Positions 1 through 6,356 of a stretch of 16,550 bases of DNA are shown in pieces. Source of the DNA: Chlorobium sp. (GTDB lineage: Bacteria; Bacteroidota; Chlorobiia; Chlorobiales; Chlorobiaceae); NCBI GenBank assembly GCA_026193435.1, contig JAPHUN010000252.1, forward strand, positions 1-16,550. Reading direction: 5' to 3'. Numbering within the stretch: position 1 is the first letter of the stretch; every line of letters begins with the position of its first letter. Below the pieces are notes generated by a model, which saw nothing but the letters and a program-made list of their open reading frames with translations, was not told where the DNA came from and ran no database searches. The translations under genes and the position numbers were made by a program.

Positions 1-107
1 ATGTAATATGTAATAGGGGACGTTGTTTAATATGTTGAAATGTTACGTGTTGTTATGTATATTATAGGCAGGAAAAGCAGGTCTATTAAGAAACATGAAA
101 CGATAGT

Positions 108-1067
108 ATGCCACGCGGAGCAAGATTGGATGCACCGGGGACATTGCATCATGTGATTATCCGGGGAATCGAGAAGGGAAACATCGTTCGGGATGACGAC
201 GACAGAAAAGAGTTTCTTCGTCGCATGGGTGAACTGGCTCACGGGATGGGCACCAGCATCTATGCGTTCGCACTGATGACAAACCATGCGCATATACTGT
301 TGAAAAGCGGAGAGCAGGGTTTGTCAACGTTTATGCGCCGTCTGCTTTCCGGTTACGCGCAATATTTCAATCGCCGTCATCAGCGTGTCGGCCATCTTTT
401 TCAAAACAGATACAAGTCGATTATCTGTGAAGAAGATGCGTATTTCGATAAGCTGGTAGCCTACATCCATCTCAATCCGCTTCGTGCAGGACTTGTCAAT
501 TCATTTCAAGAACTGGAATCGTATCCCTGGTGCGGTCATGCGCCCGTGATGAAGAAGGCTCATTATACATGGCTGGATCGTGATTACGTGCTGCAGTTTT
601 TCGGTGAAAGAGACGGTGAAGCTCGACGAGCCTACCTGGCGTATCTGGAAGAAGAGATAGGAGAAAATCGCGAAAAAGAGCTTTCGGGGGGTGGCCTGCT
701 TCGATCTCATGGTGGCTGGTCGAAGGTGCAGTCAATGCGGATGCAAGGCATAAAAGCGCTCAGTGATGACCGGATTCTTGGAGGAGATTCATTTGTCAGG
801 GAAGTGCTTCAGGAAGCAGAAGATCAGGTAAGTCTGTTGTTGTCTACAAGAGATCGTTCAAAACAGATTAGCAGGGATATTGAAGAGGCGTGCGCTAAGG
901 AGGGGATCACTGCCGCAGCGTTACGTTCGGGCAGCAGAAAAGGAAAGTTCTCTGTAATACGAAAAGAGCTGGCTAAGAAGCTGGTCGATGAGTACGGTTT
1001 GTCACTGGCTGAGATAGCAAGGCAGCTGGGTGTTACGACAAGTGCCGTGAGCTATATGGTTCGTTGA
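108..1067 (+). CDS. REP-associated-type Y1 (HUH) transposase with C-terminal HTH
   Basis: Probable single-strand DNA transposase of the Y1/IS200-like superfamily, in the REP-associated tyrosine transposase (RAYT) group. The N-terminal half (about residues 1-165) has the family pattern: start MPRGARLDAPG, HHVIIRG at 14-20, and the metal-binding HUH motif H60-A61-H62 inside MTNHAHILL. The segment around AYIHLNPLRAGL (118-129) follows; Y112 or Y119 is the likely nucleophile. Residues about 205-319 form an extension ending in a helix-turn-helix (LSLAEIARQLG at about 299-309), so at 319 aa it is longer than minimal RAYTs. The start is chosen because the family N-terminus begins there; no SD precedes it. 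No second transposition gene or paired terminal inverted repeats were found, so it looks like a solitary copy. It appears intact. Its biological target is unknown. Confidence 0.85.
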   Translation: MPRGARLDAPGTLHHVIIRGIEKGNIVRDDDDRKEFLRRMGELAHGMGTSIYAFALMTNHAHILLKSGEQGLSTFMRRLLSGYAQYFNRRHQRVGHLFQNRYKSIICEEDAYFDKLVAYIHLNPLRAGLVNSFQELESYPWCGHAPVMKKAHYTWLDRDYVLQFFGERDGEARRAYLAYLEEEIGENREKELSGGGLLRSHGGWSKVQSMRMQGIKALSDDRILGGDSFVREVLQEAEDQVSLLLSTRDRSKQISRDIEEACAKEGITAAALRSGSRKGKFSVIRKELAKKLVDEYGLSLAEIARQLGVTTSAVSYMVR

Positions 1068-1093
1068 GCGCGGGTTTTTCCCTAAAACCGGGT

Positions 1094-1537
1094 TCAGCCG
1101 AGCGAAGCGAGCCAGGTTTCGAGTTTTTCTCTGATTTCGTCGCGGGCTTTGCGGAAGGCGTCGAGCTGTTCTTCTTCGGTGCCCGAGGCTTCGGCGGGAT
1201 CGTCTACCGGCCAGTAGAGGCGGTTTTCCTGGATGATCAGGCCTGGCCAGATGCGCGGGCAGGTGTCGTTTGCCTTGCTGCAGACGATGATCAGGTAGTG
1301 GAGAAAGGTTTTGCCCAGATAGAGCGACAGGTCTTTCGGTTTTTGCCCGGAGAGATCGATACCGGCTTCCTGCATGACCTGCACTGCCAGTGGATTGATT
1401 TCAGGTGCCGGTGTCATTCCGGCACTCATGACCTCGAACTGTTCACCCGCCATTTGACGGAGAAAACCTTCGGCCATCTGGCTGCGTGCCGAATTTCCTG
1501 AGCAGAGGATTAAGACTTTTTGTGGCTTTGCTTCCAT
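1094..1537 (-). CDS. arsC: Arsenate reductase, thioredoxin-coupled (low-molecular-weight phosphatase fold)
   Basis: Reduces arsenate to arsenite in the cytosol with electrons from thioredoxin, using three cysteines in relay. The 147-aa protein has the CX5R phosphate-type loop at C12-R18 (CSGNSARS) and the two resolving cysteines C86 and C93, spaced as in the thioredoxin-dependent enzyme of Gram-positive bacteria. A DP pair (D113-P114) near the C-terminus fits the general acid. The whole family length is covered. The loop reads SGNSAR where many homologues have TGNSCR. No arsR, arsB or acr3 lies next to it: the neighbours are a transposase (convergent, 26 nt away) and a gap with a toxin remnant. 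The relay cysteines make a plain tyrosine phosphatase less likely. The ATG has only a weak GGA upstream. Confidence 0.85.
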   Translation of the reverse strand: MEAKPQKVLILCSGNSARSQMAEGFLRQMAGEQFEVMSAGMTPAPEINPLAVQVMQEAGIDLSGQKPKDLSLYLGKTFLHYLIIVCSKANDTCPRIWPGLIIQENRLYWPVDDPAEASGTEEEQLDAFRKARDEIREKLETWLASLG

Positions 1538-1604
1538 AATGAGATCCGATGAGGAGTTCTGTGATACTTTTCAAAAGAATATACTCGATACGCAGCGCAG
1601 GGGC

Positions 1605-1640
1605 AGGGGAGTTTTCAGGCTTGTAACAAGGCTTTCCCCT
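1605..1640. other. Nested dyad in the arsC upstream region
   Basis: The outer arms AGGGGA (1605-1610) and TCCCCT (1635-1640) enclose CTTGT-A-ACAAG (1620-1630). On the minus strand this would fall roughly 70-100 nt before the arsC start and could fold in its leader or act as an operator. Only the complementarity is seen; the function is unknown. Confidence 0.25.
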
Positions 1641-1699
1641 TTCGATTCATTTCCACCACTCTTTTGTCTCCATTATCGTCTATCGTATATTTGGGATAA

Positions 1700-1733
1700 G
1701 CAAGTTACTTGCTGTATGCGAATATTCAGCATA
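1700..1733. promoter_or_regulatory. Two adjacent operator-like palindromes between arsC and the HepT remnant
   Basis: GCAAGT-T-ACTTGC (1700-1712) is a perfect 6-bp-arm palindrome. It is followed at once by TATGC...GCATA (1715-1733), which encloses the self-complementary GAATATTC. This resembles repressor-binding DNA, but no regulator gene is adjacent. The sites could control arsC (minus strand) or be relics of the lost toxin-antitoxin region. The symmetry is seen; the role is inferred. Confidence 0.25.
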
Positions 1734-1808
1734 ACGCATTATATAGTCTAATGTTGACACCATAAAGTATTTGTTGAAACGGTCAATTTAGGTGATAATT
1801 ATGCGGTT

Positions 1809-1916
1809 ATACCATGGCGCTCAATTACCGGAATGAGGGATAAGTTGGTTCACGATTATTTCGGTGTTGATACTGAAGTGGTTTGGAATACAGCAAGTAA
1901 AAAAAGGATACATTAG
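1809..1916 (+). pseudogene. Decayed C-terminal remnant of a HepT-like (DUF86, HEPN-domain) toxin
   Basis: Reading from 1809 in frame gives IPWRSITGMRDKLVHDYF followed by GVDTEVVWNTASKKRIH and a TAG stop at 1914-1916. The first 28 or so residues match the C-terminal part of HepT-like proteins, the HEPN ribonuclease toxins paired with MNT nucleotidyltransferase antitoxins. The HEPN signature R-x4-H-x-Y is present as RDKLVHDY (1836-1859). The frame is open upstream only to a TGA at 1755-1757, and the codons before 1809 do not resemble the family. There is no plausible start and no MNT partner. After VVWNT the sequence departs from the usual ending. It is therefore a truncated relic, not a functional gene. 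It ends 4 nt before the alcohol dehydrogenase start and makes that gene's reading frame look artificially longer. Confidence 0.75.
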
Positions 1917-1920
1917 TGAG

Positions 1921-2949
1921 ATGAAAGCGCAGGTTATTGAAAGGATTACAGACTTGTCAGAGAGCTCTGAACCGCTGAGGATGGTTGAGATGCCGGTTCC
2001 TGAGCCTGCTACGGGGGAGGTGCTGCTGAAGGTGCTGACCTGCGGGGTTTGTCATACGGAGCTGGATGAGATAGAAGGGAGAACCCCGCCTGCTTTTTTT
2101 CCGATCGTTCCGGGCCATCAGGTTGTGGGAGAGGTTGTCGCTCAAGGAGCAGGGGTAAGCCAACCCGAAATCGGGAGCAGGGTAGGGGTAGCCTGGATAT
2201 ATTCTGCCTGCGGGAAATGTGAATTGTGCCTCGACGGCAAAGAGAATCTGTGCCTTGAGTTTCGTGCTACCGGACGGGATGCTCATGGGGGGTATGCGGA
2301 ATATATGGTTGTTCCCGCTTCTTCTGCCTATTCTCTTCCTGATCTCTTTTCCGATGCTGAAGCTGCACCTCTTCTGTGTGCGGGTGCTGTCGGGTATCGG
2401 TCACTGAAGCTGCTGAATCTGCAAAACGGCCAGCCTGCGGGGTTGACAGGTTTCGGGGCTTCAGCGCATCTTGTTTTGAAATTGATGCGGTTTCTCTATC
2501 CTGATTCGCCGGTTCATGTTTTCGCCCGAAATCCTGCTGAACGGGAGTTCGCGCTCTCACTTGGCGCTGTCTGGGCAGGGGATACGTCCGATGTTTCTCC
2601 GGAACTTCTTGCAGGCATCATCGACACCACGCCCGTATGGCTGCCCGTCCTGTCTGCACTTGAGAATCTCAGACCATCAGGCCGTCTGGTCATCAACGCG
2701 ATCCGCAAGGAAGCGTCGGATACAGATGTGCTGACACAGCTCGATTATGCGAAGCATCTCTGGATGGAGAAAGAGATCAAAAGCGTGGCCAACGTTGCCC
2801 CGGAGGATGTCAGGCAGTTCGTGAAGATCGCCGCATCCATGCACATGAAGCCGGAAGTGCAGATCTATTCTTTTGAAGAGGCAAACAGAGCCCTTATTAA
2901 CATAAAGCAGCGCCGTATCAGGGGCGCGAAAGTGCTTCAGATTGCCTGA
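1921..2949 (+). CDS. Zinc-dependent alcohol dehydrogenase family protein (MDR superfamily)
   Basis: Medium-chain dehydrogenase/reductase of 342 aa, expected to oxidise an alcohol or reduce an aldehyde with NAD(P); the substrate cannot be told. The GroES-like N-terminal domain carries the likely catalytic zinc ligands C41, H66 and C153. Four structural-zinc cysteines lie at C97, C100, C103 and C111. A Rossmann nucleotide-binding turn GFGASA lies at 177-182. The usual GHE after the catalytic histidine is GHQ here (Q67). GHQ, the APLLCAG segment and the GFGASAH turn suggest the zinc-type subfamily often listed as adh_fam_2. The frame is open from 1864, but that part overlaps the HepT relic; MKAQV at 1921 is the family N-terminus, with AAGGA about 12 nt upstream. 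It is probably monocistronic, with a terminator at 2954-2985. Confidence 0.88.
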   Translation: MKAQVIERITDLSESSEPLRMVEMPVPEPATGEVLLKVLTCGVCHTELDEIEGRTPPAFFPIVPGHQVVGEVVAQGAGVSQPEIGSRVGVAWIYSACGKCELCLDGKENLCLEFRATGRDAHGGYAEYMVVPASSAYSLPDLFSDAEAAPLLCAGAVGYRSLKLLNLQNGQPAGLTGFGASAHLVLKLMRFLYPDSPVHVFARNPAEREFALSLGAVWAGDTSDVSPELLAGIIDTTPVWLPVLSALENLRPSGRLVINAIRKEASDTDVLTQLDYAKHLWMEKEIKSVANVAPEDVRQFVKIAASMHMKPEVQIYSFEEANRALINIKQRRIRGAKVLQIA

Positions 2950-2953
2950 GGTG

Positions 2954-2985
2954 ACAACGTTAAGTTTGCTACGTTGTGATTTTTT
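2954..2985 (+). terminator. Rho-independent terminator after the alcohol dehydrogenase
   Basis: ACAACGT (2954-2960), a 10-nt loop and ACGTTGT (2971-2977) form a 7-bp stem, followed by GATTTTTT. It starts 5 nt after the dehydrogenase stop and lies across the 3' end of the convergent gene, whose TAG stop is at 2969-2971. The stem is modest and the T-run clear. Confidence 0.5.
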
Positions 2986-3316
2986 CCGAGATGGTCTTCA
3001 TGAGCGCTTCGACATTCGGGATACTGTCAATATCCTCTTTGGAGAGCACTGTTTCAAGTTCCTCTTTTTCTTCAAGAACAACAGGGTAGGTATAGGTTTT
3101 ACCATACTTTTTTTCGAACTCATCTCTGTGAAGGAATTCCATTTCGGCATCGGCTTTTTCCCTGAACTCTTTCCATATTTTCTTTTCAGCAAATGTGTCG
3201 AAGGTCAGGCTGCACAGACCGCACTGATAGGTGTCGGGGCTGAAAAGCTTGTGACCGATATCAAAAAGGCCGCTGACGGGACCGCTGTCGGCATTGTAGA
3301 CAAAGATAAGCTTCAT
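2969..3316 (-). CDS. Conserved hypothetical protein with a YQCGLC motif
   Basis: A 115-aa cytosolic protein with no signal peptide or membrane segment. It begins MKLIFVYNADSG, contains YQCGLCSLT (a CxxC-type pair near residue 33) and ends in an acidic/lysine-rich helical part with EFLHRDEFEKKYGKTY. I recall this layout in small conserved proteins of Bacteroidota and Chlorobiota, sometimes labelled GTPase without evidence; no P-loop is present here. The frame is open 10 codons further upstream, but the start at 3316 has GGAG about 10 nt before it and gives the recognisable N-terminus. It follows the LOG-family gene by 90 nt on the same strand, so co-transcription is likely. The CxxC pair could bind metal or act in redox chemistry; this is inference. 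Confidence 0.75.
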   Translation of the reverse strand: MKLIFVYNADSGPVSGLFDIGHKLFSPDTYQCGLCSLTFDTFAEKKIWKEFREKADAEMEFLHRDEFEKKYGKTYTYPVVLEEKEELETVLSKEDIDSIPNVEALMKTISEKITT

Positions 3317-3406
3317 GGTGTTTTCTCCGTTTGGCGGGCATTTCATGGAAAAGCACGAACTCTTACTCTCATTGTAACGGATTTGACATCGATCAGGTTC
3401 CGGCGG

Positions 3407-3943
3407 TCAGCAAATTATCCCGAATATTTCATCGATGGAACTGCACACCTGATACAGGTTTTCATGGTCCGGTTTTACCAGATTCTGATCGGCAAGAGTA
3501 TCGAAGAATCGAAGAAGCGGGTCCCAGAAACCGGCGATGTTGAAAAGGATAATCGGTTTGCAGTGATGACCAAGCTGCCTCCAGGTGATTACCTCTACAA
3601 GTTCGTCGAGGGTGCCGAAGCCGCCGGGCAGAACGATGAAAGCGTCAGCCCATTCGGCAAGCATCATCTTTCGCTCATGCATGGTATCGACGATGTGCAG
3701 CTCTGTTATACCGGAGTGGGCGATTTCTCTTTCCTCGAGGAATCTGGGAATGATTCCTTTGACGGTTCCGCTGTTCTGCATGACCGCATTTGCTATGCAT
3801 CCCATCAGTCCAACATTGCCGCCCCCGAAAACAAGGGTGATAGCACGTTCGGCAAAACCTTTGCCGAGTTCTGCCGCTGCATCGAAATACTCTTTCGGGC
3901 ATTGGCTGCTCGAACTGCAATAGACGGTAACGGATGTTGTCAT
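3407..3943 (-). CDS. LOG-family cytokinin riboside 5'-monophosphate phosphoribohydrolase-type protein (TIGR00730)
   Basis: Predicted nucleotide phosphoribohydrolase that cleaves the N-glycosidic bond of a purine 5'-monophosphate to release base and ribose 5-phosphate. Such proteins are often mislabelled lysine decarboxylase. At 178 aa it has the normal length. It shows the Rossmann start SVTVYCSSS (4-12), the GGGNVGLMG loop (40-48), HERKMM (89-94) and the hallmark PGGFGTLDE (106-114). The bacterial substrate is usually AMP-like, and a signalling role is not implied. No SD is visible: the 12 nt before the ATG are pyrimidine-rich. The 115-aa unknown gene follows by 90 nt. A long open frame runs antisense through both genes and is regarded as a codon-bias artefact. 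Confidence 0.88.
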   Translation of the reverse strand: MTTSVTVYCSSSSQCPKEYFDAAAELGKGFAERAITLVFGGGNVGLMGCIANAVMQNSGTVKGIIPRFLEEREIAHSGITELHIVDTMHERKMMLAEWADAFIVLPGGFGTLDELVEVITWRQLGHHCKPIILFNIAGFWDPLLRFFDTLADQNLVKPDHENLYQVCSSIDEIFGIIC

Positions 3944-3959
3944 GGGGAAGAAGTGACGG

Positions 3960-4050
3960 TTAACAAGTGATTAATGACTAATGAATATTGACTATTGTCT
4001 ATTGAATGATAATAATTGAATAATGCGATGATGACTAATTTCTTGTCGGT
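3960..4050. repeat. AT-rich low-complexity repeat of TGACTATT/TTGAATAAT-like words
   Basis: Imperfectly repeated words (gactaatga, atattgactattgtctattga, ataattgaataatg) fill the gap upstream of the LOG gene, with no open frame. It looks like decayed microsatellite DNA. No function is assigned. Confidence 0.45.
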
Positions 4051-4075
4051 CTTCGTACTGTTTTAAAAGAGGAAA

Positions 4076-4095
4076 GGGCGAAAAATTTTTCGCCC
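4076..4095. repeat. 20-bp perfect palindrome GGGCGAAAAATTTTTCGCCC
   Basis: The two 10-nt arms abut with no loop (GGGCGAAAAA at 4076-4085, TTTTTCGCCC at 4086-4095), and CTAC follows. On the minus strand it lies about 110 nt after the glycosyltransferase stop and is followed by TTTCCTCTTTT, so it might terminate the chlG operon. It also resembles dispersed REP-like palindromes of the form GTAGGGGCGAAAAAT plus complement that I recall from other genomes. Only one copy is visible here. Confidence 0.6.
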
Positions 4096-4104
4096 CTACA
4101 ATTC

Positions 4105-4200
4105 AACAGTTCAACGCATCAACAGTTCAACGCATCAACAGTTCAACGCATCAACAGTTCAACGCATCAACGCATCAACAAATCAACAAATCAACATCTC
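4105..4200. repeat. Tandem octamer array, AAC-NNN-TC x12
   Basis: The array holds twelve contiguous 8-bp units. The pair AACAGTTC + AACGCATC is repeated four times (4105-4168), followed by AACGCATC, two AACAAATC and AACATCTC. The preceding 8 nt, TACAATTC, look like a further degenerate unit. The array ends 5 nt before the glycosyltransferase stop codon on the opposite strand. The 16-bp copies are identical, so the array is recent or kept uniform by slippage. Confidence 0.85.
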
Positions 4201-4205
4201 CTCTT

Positions 4206-4856
4206 CTACCGGTTTCTTGTGATGCTGTCACCGGAACGTTCGTAGACATAGGTTTTCGGTTCGGAGAGTTTTTTGACGTTGAAGCGTTCCGAGGCGCGTT
4301 TCCAGAGGTCTGTGTCTTCCGCGTAGTCGAGGTTTCCAAATCCTTCGAGTGAGAAAAACAGGTCGCGTTTTCCGAAAAGGGTCGCGCCCAGAATGCATTC
4401 CTGAATGTGAATTTTCCTGCCCGGGTGGTAGCAGTCGGGCACATAGACATCCTCATCTCCGCAGAACCCCCCGGAAAGCAGGTCTGTTTCAGGATGTTGT
4501 TTCAGATAGGAAACACGGGATTCAAGATGCTCGGGAAGGTAGTAGTCATCACTGTCGAGAAAGGTGATGTATCGGCCGAACGAGGCCTGTATTCCGGCGT
4601 TTCTTGATAAAGCAGGCTTACGGTTCGAGTGCTTCATGTAGCGGATGGTATCATGCGTTGTCAAGAACTCCGACAGACGCTCGAAGGTTCTGTCCGTACT
4701 GCCGTCATCGACAACGATAAGTTCCCAGTCTGAAAACGTCTGGTCGATGACACTTCGCACCGCTCGTAGCAGCGGTATTTCCCGATTATAGGTTGGCAGG
4801 ATAATCGATATTTCAGGTATGCGGGTAAAGTTCATGGTTCTCGTGCCCGGAATCAC
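4206..4856 (-). CDS. Family 2 glycosyltransferase (GT-A fold), short form
   Basis: Predicted inverting glycosyltransferase that moves a sugar from a nucleotide-sugar donor; the acceptor is unknown. It has the GT2 N-terminal signature ISIILPTYNRE (16-26), the donor-binding VVDDGSTD (48-55), the metal-binding DSDD (101-104) and a candidate catalytic-base region EDTDLW (180-185). At 216 aa it is at the short end of the family and has no membrane helix. The GTG at 4856 overlaps the yjbQ stop as GTGA, favouring translational coupling. An ATG at 4835 is an alternative and also begins just before the GT2 core; neither has a good SD. It is the last gene of the chlG-yjbQ-glycosyltransferase unit. Carotenoid, lipid or LPS glycosylation are all possible. 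Confidence 0.85.
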   Translation of the reverse strand: MIPGTRTMNFTRIPEISIILPTYNREIPLLRAVRSVIDQTFSDWELIVVDDGSTDRTFERLSEFLTTHDTIRYMKHSNRKPALSRNAGIQASFGRYITFLDSDDYYLPEHLESRVSYLKQHPETDLLSGGFCGDEDVYVPDCYHPGRKIHIQECILGATLFGKRDLFFSLEGFGNLDYAEDTDLWKRASERFNVKKLSEPKTYVYERSGDSITRNR

Positions 4857-5272
4857 TGTTCGCCGATGAGCTGGACAAAAATTTCCCGGTCTCTGGATCG
4901 GTTGTCATGATCGATATAGACTACCTGCTGCCATGTTCCCCGAACCAGCCGTCCGCTGCTGACAGGCATGGTTACTCCGGGGCCCAAGAGAGAGGCCCTC
5001 ATGTGAGAAAAGCCGTTATCGTCACCCCATGTTTCCGAGTGGCGGCTGTGTTCTCTGCTGGAAATGAGCTGCTCCAGCTTTTCTCTGAAGTCCTCTACAA
5101 GAGCAGGTTCGAATTCCATCGTGGTTATCGATGCGGTCGAACCTATCGCCGAGATGTTTACAATGCCCTCGTTAACGCCGGATTGGCTGATAATGTCATC
5201 GACCAGATGTGTCAGGTCAATGATATCAGAAAAGCCTTTGGTTGTGATTTTTATGGTTCTGGAATAGGTCAT
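4853..5272 (-). CDS. YjbQ-family (UPF0047) protein
   Basis: Small beta-rich cytosolic protein of the YjbQ/UPF0047 family. Some members have weak thiamine-phosphate synthase activity; the true role is unsettled. The 139 aa match the usual length. The diagnostic C-terminal block is present: GTWQQ at 112-116, then an acidic/basic stretch D121, D123, R125 and R129. The central part has H75, H78 and H90 as possible metal ligands. Its ATG overlaps the chlorophyll-synthase TGA by 4 nt (ATGA), with AGGTT just upstream, and its own TGA overlaps the GTG of the glycosyltransferase. It is thus translated within one operon with a chlorophyll biosynthesis gene, though no YjbQ role in that pathway is known to me. 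Confidence 0.85.
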   Translation of the reverse strand: MTYSRTIKITTKGFSDIIDLTHLVDDIISQSGVNEGIVNISAIGSTASITTMEFEPALVEDFREKLEQLISSREHSRHSETWGDDNGFSHMRASLLGPGVTMPVSSGRLVRGTWQQVVYIDHDNRSRDREIFVQLIGEQ

Positions 5273-6270
5273 AACCTGAAGTATTTAATTGCCAGGGCGC
5301 ATACGAGCATTCCTGCGACCAGAAAGTTCTGGGCAATGGCGTTGTATCGTACATCCATGGTTTTCGGTGACCTGACAAGGCTGAACTGCAGATAAAACTG
5401 GGGGACGATCAACAGCGCGACAATAAGGGCGAATGTGCTTTGGCCCAGCATGAGCATATAGGCGGCCGCCATCAGCTGTCCGATATTGATCAAAACAGCT
5501 GCAATAATTGCCGCATTTCTGTCTCCGAATACGACAGGTAATGTTCTTACCCCTATCTGTCGGTCGCCTTCTACTGATTTAAAGTCATTGATGGTCATGG
5601 TTCCCGTACTTGAAATGGTGAAAAGGGTGGCAACGACAAGTGACGGGGAGAGGGATTGCAAGGTGAATTCAGGGTTATAGGCTATCTCTCCGGCAATCCA
5701 TGGGATAACCAGGTAGGAAACGGCGACTATGATGTTGCCGGCCCAAAGTCTTTTTTTGAGCTTTATGGGATTGGCGCTATAGAGATGAGCATTGATAATG
5801 CCTATGACTACGTACAGCGCAATAAGCGGATGTATGAGATAACCGACAAGTACTGAAAGGAGAGACCATACGGCTATCAGTATCGTTGCGTTTTTTAGTG
5901 ATATATCGCCGCCGGGTATAGGACGCCACGGTTCATTGATTTCGTCGAGGTCGCGATCGAAATAATCATTGAGCATCTGGCAGGTGCCGCTCGCAAGCGG
6001 GCCGGTAAGCAGAATGCCGAGCAGGAATTTTATGCCGATGAAGTCCGCCCAGCCGAATGAGCCGCTGGCAACTGCACCGCAGAGAAAGCTCCAGATAACA
6101 GGGATCCATGTGACGGGTTTCAAAAATCGGATAAGGAGAACGATATCCGACAGGTGTTCCGCAGGTTTTTTCCCCGGAGTGATCAGCTTCCGGACATTGA
6201 GGGATGACTCATGTTCTTTGCCGTATTTCCGCTGTTCAGCGGTACTTTTTTTGAGGAAAAAATCACTCAC
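5269..6270 (-). CDS. chlG: Chlorophyll/bacteriochlorophyll synthase, UbiA prenyltransferase family
   Basis: Integral membrane enzyme that esterifies a (bacterio)chlorophyllide with a polyprenyl diphosphate, the last step of chlorophyll synthesis. The 333 aa include several hydrophobic segments and both acidic prenyltransferase motifs: NDYFDRDLD (101-109), continuing INEPWRPIPGG, and NDFKSVEGDRQIG (228-240). TWIPVIW (54-60), CGAVASG and LLTGP are typical of the ChlG/BchG branch rather than quinone prenyltransferases. Green sulfur bacteria carry three homologues (ChlG, BchG, BchK). I favour ChlG because the central segments look most like cyanobacterial ChlG and because, from memory, chlG and a ferredoxin pair lie near each other in Chlorobaculum tepidum. 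The start is GTG with no in-frame ATG nearby and no well-placed SD. It leads an operon with yjbQ and a glycosyltransferase. Confidence 0.82.
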   Translation of the reverse strand: MSDFFLKKSTAEQRKYGKEHESSLNVRKLITPGKKPAEHLSDIVLLIRFLKPVTWIPVIWSFLCGAVASGSFGWADFIGIKFLLGILLTGPLASGTCQMLNDYFDRDLDEINEPWRPIPGGDISLKNATILIAVWSLLSVLVGYLIHPLIALYVVIGIINAHLYSANPIKLKKRLWAGNIIVAVSYLVIPWIAGEIAYNPEFTLQSLSPSLVVATLFTISSTGTMTINDFKSVEGDRQIGVRTLPVVFGDRNAAIIAAVLINIGQLMAAAYMLMLGQSTFALIVALLIVPQFYLQFSLVRSPKTMDVRYNAIAQNFLVAGMLVCALAIKYFRL

Positions 6271-6356
6271 CCCTGCTGTGGTTATGGTGTTGTGGGCTAC
6301 AGGCCCGAAAAAATAACAGCTAAAGCTAAAGAACGAGATACCATATCACAAATACT

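Noticed and set aside
1073..1089. GGTTTT-TCCCT-AAAACC hairpin between the transposase and arsC
   Set aside because: The 6-bp stem is AT-rich and has no T-run on either side; not a convincing terminator.
1864..1920. 19-residue N-terminal extension of the alcohol dehydrogenase
   Set aside because: It overlaps the HepT relic in another frame; the family N-terminus begins at MKAQV (1921).
2942..3970. 342-codon open frame on the plus strand covering the LOG gene and the 115-aa gene
   Set aside because: It is antisense to two genes with clear family motifs; its product has no recognisable domain and biased composition, as expected from a codon-bias shadow.
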